This document shows, one piece after another, positions 7,322-10,908 of a stretch of 10,908 nt of DNA. Origin of the DNA: Bacteroidales bacterium Bact_07 (GTDB lineage: Bacteria > Bacteroidota > Bacteroidia > Bacteroidales > Tenuifilaceae); NCBI GenBank assembly GCA_001603415.1, contig LUYY01000076.1, positions 1 through 10,908 on the forward strand, given 5' to 3'. Positions within the stretch are counted from its first letter, which is position 1. The number at the start of each line of letters is the position of its first letter. A model generated the notes under the pieces. That model saw only the letters and a list, made by a program, of their open reading frames with translations, was not told the DNA's origin and searched no databases. A program made the translations under genes and the position numbers.

Positions 7322-7351
7322 AATCAGGCTATTTTTGCCTGATTTTTTTTT
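7322..7351 (+). terminator. Rho-independent terminator after rpsU
   Basis: The 8-bp stem AATCAGGC / GCCTGATT (7322-7329 and 7337-7344) has a 7-nt loop and runs into nine T's (7343-7351). The T tract also supplies a TTTG (7349-7352) that could be the -33 element of a weak promoter for the following recombinase gene, with TATATTGC at 7373-7380 as a poor -7. Confidence 0.88.
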
Positions 7352-7385
7352 GCTTTTCAGCTTGAAAAAAGCTATATTGCATTCA

Positions 7386-8270
7386 ATGGATATGCTGGCT
7401 TCATTTCTTAAATACCTTGATATAGAGAAGGGTTACTCATCGCACACCATACGATCGTATGGCGATGATTTGTATGCTTTCTTCAGTTTTGCAGGCTTGG
7501 ATCCGGCAAATAACGAAAGTTATGCAAACATTAGCCACAGGGCAATCAGAGTTTGGATGTCGAATTTAATAAGCCAAGGAGTTTCTACTCGCTCGGTTAA
7601 CCGCAAGCTCTCATCACTTCGTACTTTCTTCAAGTACTTATTACGCCAAGGCGTAATTGCCAATAACCCCATGAAACGGGTGGTTTCGCCCAAAACCAGC
7701 AAACGCCTGCCCGAGTTTGTCCCCGAAACTGATATGGCAAAGCTGAATACCGAGGATCTGTTTGGCGACGACTTTGAAGGCCTACGCAATCGGCTAATTA
7801 TTTCCATGTTCTATTTCACCGGAATGCGCCTGTCCGAACTTGTTGGACTTACCCTTCAATCTGTTGATGTGCAAGCGATGACCATTAAGGTTCTGGGGAA
7901 GGGTAGTAAGGAACGTATTATTCCCATTCATCCGGAGCTAAAGGAGCTGATAAAGGAGTACCTTAATGAACGAACCGAAAAATTTTCTAATTCTGTTAGC
8001 TTTTTTGTTACCTCAAAAGGTAAACCGGTTTACCCAAAACTCGTATACAGAGTAGTAAACTACTATTTAACCTTGATTACGCCTTTACAAAAACGGAGCC
8101 CCCATGTGCTACGGCATAGCTTTGCCACCCATTTACTCAATAAGGGGGCCGATTTGAATGCCATCAAAGAGTTGCTTGGCCACTCAAGCTTACTGGCTAC
8201 CCAGGTGTACACCCACAGCACATTCGAAAAACTTAAAAACAATTATAACCAGGCTCATCCACGAGCCTAA
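7386..8270 (+). CDS. xerC: Xer-type tyrosine recombinase (XerC/XerD)
   Basis: The 294-residue protein has the standard Xer length and two-domain layout. An N-terminal SAM-like core-binding domain (about 1-95, with YLDIEKGYSSHTIRSYGDDL) is followed by the catalytic domain (about 110-290). The catalytic set is complete: Arg148 (GMRLSEL), Lys172 (GKGSKER), His240 and Arg243 (HVLRHSFATHLL), His266 (LLGHSS) and the nucleophile Tyr275 (VYTHST). Xer pairs resolve chromosome dimers at dif with FtsK. The neighbourhood rpsU-xer-hpf is, as I recall, the usual place of the XerC partner in Bacteroidota, while XerD sits elsewhere, so the symbol is tentative. ATG 7386 was chosen because the longer frame (TTG 7335) would run through the rpsU terminator; ATG 7392 is also possible. 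It is a chromosomal housekeeping recombinase, not a phage integrase: no att-like repeats are seen beside it. Confidence 0.9.
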   Translation: MDMLASFLKYLDIEKGYSSHTIRSYGDDLYAFFSFAGLDPANNESYANISHRAIRVWMSNLISQGVSTRSVNRKLSSLRTFFKYLLRQGVIANNPMKRVVSPKTSKRLPEFVPETDMAKLNTEDLFGDDFEGLRNRLIISMFYFTGMRLSELVGLTLQSVDVQAMTIKVLGKGSKERIIPIHPELKELIKEYLNERTEKFSNSVSFFVTSKGKPVYPKLVYRVVNYYLTLITPLQKRSPHVLRHSFATHLLNKGADLNAIKELLGHSSLLATQVYTHSTFEKLKNNYNQAHPRA

Positions 8271-8275
8271 AACCA

Positions 8276-8284
8276 AAAGGAGGA
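8276..8284 (+). promoter_or_regulatory. Near-perfect Shine-Dalgarno before hpf
   Basis: AAAGGAGGA ends 6 bases before ATG 8291, with the core AAGGAGG at 8277-8283 (7-nt spacing). This is as strong as an SD can be. It stands out because the starts of fbaB, rpsU, xerC, tuf and secE in this window have none. Confidence 0.85.
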
Positions 8285-8290
8285 TTTATT

Positions 8291-8590
8291 ATGAACGTTA
8301 AAATTCAATCCATCAAGTTTGATGCTGACCGGAAGCTTCTTGATTACGTTGAGAAGAAAGCTGCAAAACTTGAGCGCTATTTTGACAACATCGTGGAAAC
8401 CGAGGTGTTCCTAAAGTTGGAAAATAGCCAGGACATGGAAAACAAGATTGTTGAATTCCGCCTTAAGGTGCCTGGCAACGATTTGTTTGCCCAACGTAAA
8501 GGGAAAACCTTTGAAGAGGCTACTGACCTATGTATTGATGTGCTGAAGGGTCAAGTTAAAAAGTTTAAGGAAAAGCTAAGAGGGGTATAG
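8291..8590 (+). CDS. hpf: Short ribosome hibernation-promoting factor (HPF/RaiA family)
   Basis: The 99-residue protein is the short form: a single beta-alpha-beta-beta-beta-alpha domain without the C-terminal dimerisation tail of long HPF. The first strand MNVKIQSIKFDADRKLLDYV, the helix KKAAKLERYFDNIV and the second helix FEEATDLCIDVLKGQVKKFKEKL, with its run of basic residues, match the family. It binds the mRNA/tRNA channel of the 30S subunit and silences ribosomes in stationary phase or stress. It starts 20 bp after the xerC stop, so the two are probably co-transcribed, but it has its own very strong SD and may be translated much more efficiently than xerC. A terminator follows at 8623-8649. 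Confidence 0.93.
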   Translation: MNVKIQSIKFDADRKLLDYVEKKAAKLERYFDNIVETEVFLKLENSQDMENKIVEFRLKVPGNDLFAQRKGKTFEEATDLCIDVLKGQVKKFKEKLRGV

Positions 8591-8622
8591 CAAACCCAAA
8601 AAATAGACTAAAAACAAAGCAG

Positions 8623-8649
8623 ATGAAGCCCGAAAGGGCTTCATTTTTT
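8623..8649 (+). terminator. Rho-independent terminator after hpf
   Basis: A perfect 9-bp stem ATGAAGCCC / GGGCTTCAT (8623-8631 and 8636-8644) is capped by a GAAA tetraloop and followed by six T's (8644-8649). It separates the xerC-hpf unit from the tRNA-tuf unit. Confidence 0.92.
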
Positions 8650-8723
8650 GCTGTAACAGGTCAAAACAGACAGATGGATTATGAAAATTGTACTAAAAAA
8701 GGTTACATAAAAAGATAAAAATT

Positions 8724-8754
8724 TTTGCAGATAATTAAAATTGTTATACATTTG
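8724..8754 (+). promoter_or_regulatory. Strong promoter of the tRNA-tuf operon
   Basis: TTTG (8724-8727) and TACATTTG (8747-8754) match the Bacteroidota consensus exactly with a 19-bp spacer. Transcription should begin near 8760, about 50 nt before the first tRNA. No other convincing promoter is seen before tuf (the best candidate, TAATTTTA at 9219-9226, lacks a well-spaced -33 element), so tuf probably depends on this one. Confidence 0.85.
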
Positions 8755-8809
8755 CAATCCGATTTCAGGAGGTAAACGTTCCTTAAAATAGTGCAAAAAC
8801 ACTTTGATT

Positions 8810-8883
8810 GCCGATGTAGCTCAGTTGGCCAGAGCAGCTGATTTGTAATCAGCTGGTCGGGGGTTCGAATCCCTCCATCGGCT
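8810..8883 (+). tRNA. tRNA-Thr (anticodon UGU)
   Basis: A 74-nt cloverleaf: acceptor GCCGATG pairs with CATCGGC (8876-8882), discriminator T at 8883. The anticodon stem GCTGA/TCAGC encloses loop TTTGTAA with anticodon TGT at 8844-8846, reading ACA. The T loop has GTTCGAAT. CCA is not encoded (next bases CAA). Confidence 0.97.
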
Positions 8884-8899
8884 CAAAGCAAAACAGGTT

Positions 8900-8982
8900 G
8901 GGGAGATACCAAAGTGGCCAACTGGGGCAGACTGTAAATCTGCTGGCTTATGCCTTCGTAGGTTCGAATCCTGCTCTCCCCA
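8900..8982 (+). tRNA. tRNA-Tyr (anticodon GUA)
   Basis: An 83-nt class II tRNA with a long variable arm. Acceptor GGGGAGA pairs with TCTCCCC (8975-8981), discriminator A at 8982. Stem GCAGA/TCTGC encloses loop CTGTAAA with anticodon GTA at 8934-8936. CCA is not encoded. It is followed by an unusually long 40-nt spacer before tRNA-Gly, containing the weak inverted pairs CACCA/TGGTG and TGCC/GGCA. Confidence 0.97.
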
Positions 8983-9022
8983 CAAAACAGGGTTGACACC
9001 AGTCCTGCCGGGTTGGTGGCAT

Positions 9023-9095
9023 GCGGGAGTAGCTCAGTCGGTAGAGCATCAGCCTTCCAAGCTGAGGGTCGCGGGTTCGAGTCTCGTCTCCCGCT
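9023..9095 (+). tRNA. tRNA-Gly (anticodon UCC)
   Basis: A 73-nt tRNA: acceptor GCGGGAG pairs with CTCCCGC (9088-9094), discriminator T at 9095. Stem TCAGC/GCTGA encloses loop CTTCCAA with anticodon TCC at 9056-9058, reading GGA. CCA is not encoded. Confidence 0.97.
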
Positions 9096-9105
9096 CTACC
9101 TGTAA

Positions 9106-9177
9106 GCCGATGTAGCTCAGGGGTAGAGCACTTCCTTGGTAAGGAAGGGGTCACGAGTTCAATTCTCGTCATCGGCT
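9106..9177 (+). tRNA. tRNA-Thr (anticodon GGU)
   Basis: A 72-nt tRNA: acceptor GCCGATG pairs with CATCGGC (9170-9176), identical to the acceptor of the first tRNA-Thr; discriminator T at 9177. Stem CTTCC/GGAAG encloses loop TTGGTAA with anticodon GGT at 9138-9140, reading ACC/ACU. CCA is not encoded. tuf starts 67 bp downstream. Confidence 0.97.
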
Positions 9178-9244
9178 CAACTTTTTGTGTTTGAATAAGA
9201 CAATCAAGTTTTTAATACTAATTTTAAATTAATACCAGAAAACT

Positions 9245-10435
9245 ATGGCTAAAGAAAAATTTGATAGGTCGAAACCGCACGTGAACATCGGTACCATTGG
9301 CCACGTTGACCATGGTAAGACTACCCTTACCGCTGCTATTACCAAAGTATTAGCTGAAAAGGGTCTTTCCGAATTCCGTTCATTCGACTCTATCGACAAC
9401 GCTCCAGAAGAAAAAGAGCGCGGTATTACCATTAACACCGCTCACGTTGAGTATCAAACTGAGAACCGTCACTACGCTCACGTTGACTGTCCTGGTCACG
9501 CTGACTATGTTAAGAACATGGTTACTGGTGCTGCCCAGATGGACGGTGCTATCCTTGTTGTAGCTGCTACTGATGGTCCTATGCCTCAAACCCGTGAGCA
9601 CATCCTTCTCGCTCGTCAGGTAAACGTTCCTAAGATCGTTGTGTTCCTGAACAAGTGCGACATGGTTGACGATGCCGAAATGCTCGACCTCGTTGAAATG
9701 GAAGTACGTGAGCTCTTAAGCTTCTACCAGTTCGATGGCGATAACGTACCCGTTATCCGTGGTTCTGCTCTTGGTGCCCTAAACGGTGAGGCTAAGTGGG
9801 TTGAAAAGGTAATGGAACTCATGAAAGCTGTTGATGAGTACATTCCCATTCCTCCACGTGACAACGAAAAGCCATTCCTAATGCCTGTTGAGGACGTATT
9901 CTCAATCACTGGTCGTGGTACTGTTGCTACCGGTAGAATTGAAACTGGCGTTATCCACACTGGCGACGAAGTTGAAATCGTAGGTTTAACCAACGACAAG
10001 CCTATGAAGTCAGTAGTTACCGGTGTTGAAATGTTCCGTAAGATCCTTGATCAGGGTGAAGCTGGCGACAACGTAGGTCTACTACTCCGTGGTATTGACA
10101 AGAAGGATATCAAGCGTGGTATGGTTATTGCTAAACCAGGCTCAATTACTCCTCATACCAAGTTCAAAGCTGAGGTTTACGTGTTGAAGAAAGAAGAAGG
10201 TGGTCGTCACACTCCTTTCCACAACCACTACCGTCCTCAGTTCTACCTACGTACCCTCGACGTAACCGGTGAAATTATGCTTCCCGAAGGCGTTGAAATG
10301 GTAATGCCTGGCGATAACGTAACTATCACCGTAGAACTTATCTACCCAGTTGCTATCAACAAGAACCTACGCTTTGCTATCCGCGAAGGTGGTAGGACAG
10401 TTGGTGCCGGTCAGGTAATTGACATTATTGAGTAA
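9245..10435 (+). CDS. tuf: Elongation factor Tu
   Basis: The 396-residue GTPase delivers aminoacyl-tRNA to the ribosomal A site. The G domain shows all five GTP-binding motifs: GHVDHGKT (19-26), the switch I Thr in RGITINTAH (59-67), DCPGH (81-85), NKCD (136-139) and SAL (174-176). Domain II follows from about 210 (FLMPVEDVFSITGRGTV) and domain III from about 305, with the conserved GGRHTPFHNHYRPQFY (319-334). Length is normal and nothing is missing. Codon choice is strongly biased and more C-ending (AAC, TAC, CGT, ATC) than in the neighbouring genes, as expected for one of the most abundant proteins. ATG 9245 has an A-rich upstream context (AGAAAACT) but no SD. It lies downstream of four tRNA genes and is probably released from the same precursor transcript by tRNA processing. 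Confidence 0.99.
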   Translation: MAKEKFDRSKPHVNIGTIGHVDHGKTTLTAAITKVLAEKGLSEFRSFDSIDNAPEEKERGITINTAHVEYQTENRHYAHVDCPGHADYVKNMVTGAAQMDGAILVVAATDGPMPQTREHILLARQVNVPKIVVFLNKCDMVDDAEMLDLVEMEVRELLSFYQFDGDNVPVIRGSALGALNGEAKWVEKVMELMKAVDEYIPIPPRDNEKPFLMPVEDVFSITGRGTVATGRIETGVIHTGDEVEIVGLTNDKPMKSVVTGVEMFRKILDQGEAGDNVGLLLRGIDKKDIKRGMVIAKPGSITPHTKFKAEVYVLKKEEGGRHTPFHNHYRPQFYLRTLDVTGEIMLPEGVEMVMPGDNVTITVELIYPVAINKNLRFAIREGGRTVGAGQVIDIIE

Positions 10436-10447
10436 TTCAATAAAACC

Positions 10448-10475
10448 CCGAACGGGTTCAACGGAATCCGTTCGG
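10448..10475 (+). terminator. Hairpin between tuf and tRNA-Trp: attenuator or partial terminator
   Basis: CCGAACGG (10448-10455) and CCGTTCGG (10468-10475) form a perfect GC-rich 8-bp stem with a 12-nt loop, 12 bases after the tuf stop. Only three T's follow (GGTTTC), so full termination is doubtful. It could lower read-through into tRNA-Trp-secE-nusG or protect the 3' end of the tuf message after RNase P cuts the tRNA. Confidence 0.5.
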
Positions 10476-10483
10476 TTTCACAC

Positions 10484-10556
10484 ACGGGTGTAGCTCAATT
10501 GGTAGAGTAGTGGTCTCCAAAACCATTGGCTGGGAGTTCGAGTCTCTCCACCCGTG
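10484..10556 (+). tRNA. tRNA-Trp (anticodon CCA)
   Basis: A 73-nt tRNA: acceptor ACGGGTG pairs with CACCCGT (10549-10555), discriminator G at 10556 as expected for Trp. Anticodon stem GTGGT/ACCAT encloses loop CTCCAAA with anticodon CCA at 10517-10519. CCA is not encoded at the 3' end. secE starts 19 bp downstream. Confidence 0.97.
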
Positions 10557-10575
10557 CTAAACACAAACTGTTGAC

Positions 10576-10767
10576 ATGAAAATTACACAGTACTTGCACG
10601 ACGTTTACACCGAGATGGTGCAAAAAGTTTCGTGGCCAACATGGAAAGAACTTCAGTCCAGTGCATTAATTGTTATGATTGCTTCCCTTTTAATCGCACT
10701 GGTTGTCTTCGTTATGGACTTCTCATTCGAAAGATTGATGGAGTTTGTTTACCGTGTACTTAGCTAA
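10576..10767 (+). CDS. secE: Preprotein translocase subunit SecE
   Basis: The 63-residue product is the short, single-membrane-segment form of SecE, the essential clamp of the SecYEG channel in the inner membrane. An amphipathic N-terminal helix (about 3-18) carries the conserved VSWPTWKEL (18-26), and one membrane segment runs from about 28 to 49. The short length is normal outside enterobacteria, where SecE has three segments. The gene follows tRNA-Trp by 19 bp, has no SD, and precedes nusG by 28 bp, the near-universal secE-nusG order ahead of the ribosomal protein operon. Confidence 0.96.
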   Translation: MKITQYLHDVYTEMVQKVSWPTWKELQSSALIVMIASLLIALVVFVMDFSFERLMEFVYRVLS

Positions 10768-10784
10768 CAATAGAACGGCCTAAG

Positions 10785-10790
10785 AAGGAG
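10785..10790 (+). promoter_or_regulatory. Shine-Dalgarno before nusG
   Basis: AAGGAG ends 5 bases before ATG 10796. It is one of only two good SD sequences placed before a start in this window, the other being that of hpf. Confidence 0.7.
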
Positions 10791-10795
10791 CTGTA

Positions 10796-10908
10796 ATGGA
10801 AGAGAATGTTAAAAAATGGTATGTTCTTAGGGCCATTGGTGGTAAGGAGAAGAAGGTAAAGGAGCTGGTGGAAAACGAAATTAAACGTTTGAAGCTAGAC
10901 GACTTTAT
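10796..10908 (+). CDS. nusG: Transcription termination/antitermination protein NusG, 3' end missing
   Basis: The first 37 codons are visible before the window ends. The NGN-domain start KKWYVLRAIGGKEKKVKELV matches NusG, with the typical WYVLR strand followed by a G-x-E helix start. NusG binds RNA polymerase, raises processivity and couples it to the ribosome or Rho. The start ATG at 10796 is supported by the SD AAGGAG. Position directly after secE is the standard arrangement, which supports NusG rather than a specialised NusG paralogue such as UpxY or LoaP. Confidence 0.93.
   Translation, partial: MEENVKKWYVLRAIGGKEKKVKELVENEIKRLKLDDF

Noticed and set aside
7335..7385. N-terminal extension of the recombinase from TTG 7335
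   Set aside because: It would start within the rpsU terminator hairpin; ATG 7386 gives the standard Xer length and N-terminus.
7386..8590. Integron, phage or genomic-island boundary suggested by the tyrosine recombinase beside tRNA genes
   Set aside because: The recombinase is of Xer housekeeping type in a conserved ribosomal neighbourhood. No tRNA 3'-end duplication, cassette or other mobile gene is seen.
8652..8707. TGTAAC/GTTACA inverted pair upstream of the tRNA promoter
   Set aside because: Six-base arms 44 bp apart in A/T-rich DNA are easily explained by chance.
8791..8841. Possible small leader peptide from GTG 8791 after AGGAGG
   Set aside because: The spacing from AGGAGG is 18 nt, too long, and the frame runs into tRNA-Thr.
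8948..9172. Minus-strand open frame of 74 codons containing GDETRTRDPQLGRLMLYRLSYSR-like text
   Set aside because: It lies entirely antisense to three tRNA genes. Such antisense-of-tRNA frames are a known class of spurious protein predictions.

Overview
The window looks like an ordinary chromosomal segment of a Bacteroidota bacterium, probably of the Bacteroidales/Marinilabiliales side. Four things point there. Promoters match the phylum-specific pattern TTTG - 19/20 bp - TAnnTTTG. Most start codons lack a Shine-Dalgarno (SD) sequence. The tRNA genes do not encode CCA. The gene order rpsU - xer recombinase - hpf - tRNAs - tuf - tRNA-Trp - secE - nusG is one I recall as typical of the phylum. 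All protein genes lie on the + strand. No insertion sequence, phage gene, CRISPR array or rRNA is visible.

Layout: 1-1935 is the 3' part of an Omp85/BamA-TamA-like outer-membrane assembly protein, open at the left edge. 1998-3062 is a class I (DhnA/FbaB-type) fructose-bisphosphate aldolase with its own promoter and a strong terminator. 3193-6024 is a two-gene unit of sodium-coupled amino-acid carriers (NSS/SNF family, then AGCS family). 6090-6995 is a membrane-anchored protein with three ComEA-like helix-hairpin-helix units. 7106-7297 is rpsU (bS21) with a textbook promoter and terminator. 7386-8590 is a Xer tyrosine recombinase followed by a short hibernation-promoting factor.

From about 8724 to the right edge is a translation/secretion cluster. 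A strong promoter is followed by tRNA-Thr(UGU), tRNA-Tyr(GUA), tRNA-Gly(UCC), tRNA-Thr(GGU), tuf, tRNA-Trp(CCA), secE and the first 37 codons of nusG. The four-tRNA-tuf order and anticodons match what I remember of the E. coli thrU-tyrU-glyT-thrT-tufB operon.

I found no convincing undescribed multi-gene system. The most useful leads are regulatory. First, near-perfect SD sequences stand before hpf and nusG, and an AGGAGG lies in the tRNA leader, in a lineage whose ribosomes normally hide the anti-SD; rpsU itself lacks one. Second, there are repeat/palindrome clusters at the aldolase promoter and upstream of the SNF transporter. Third, a hairpin abuts the start codon of the helix-hairpin-helix gene.
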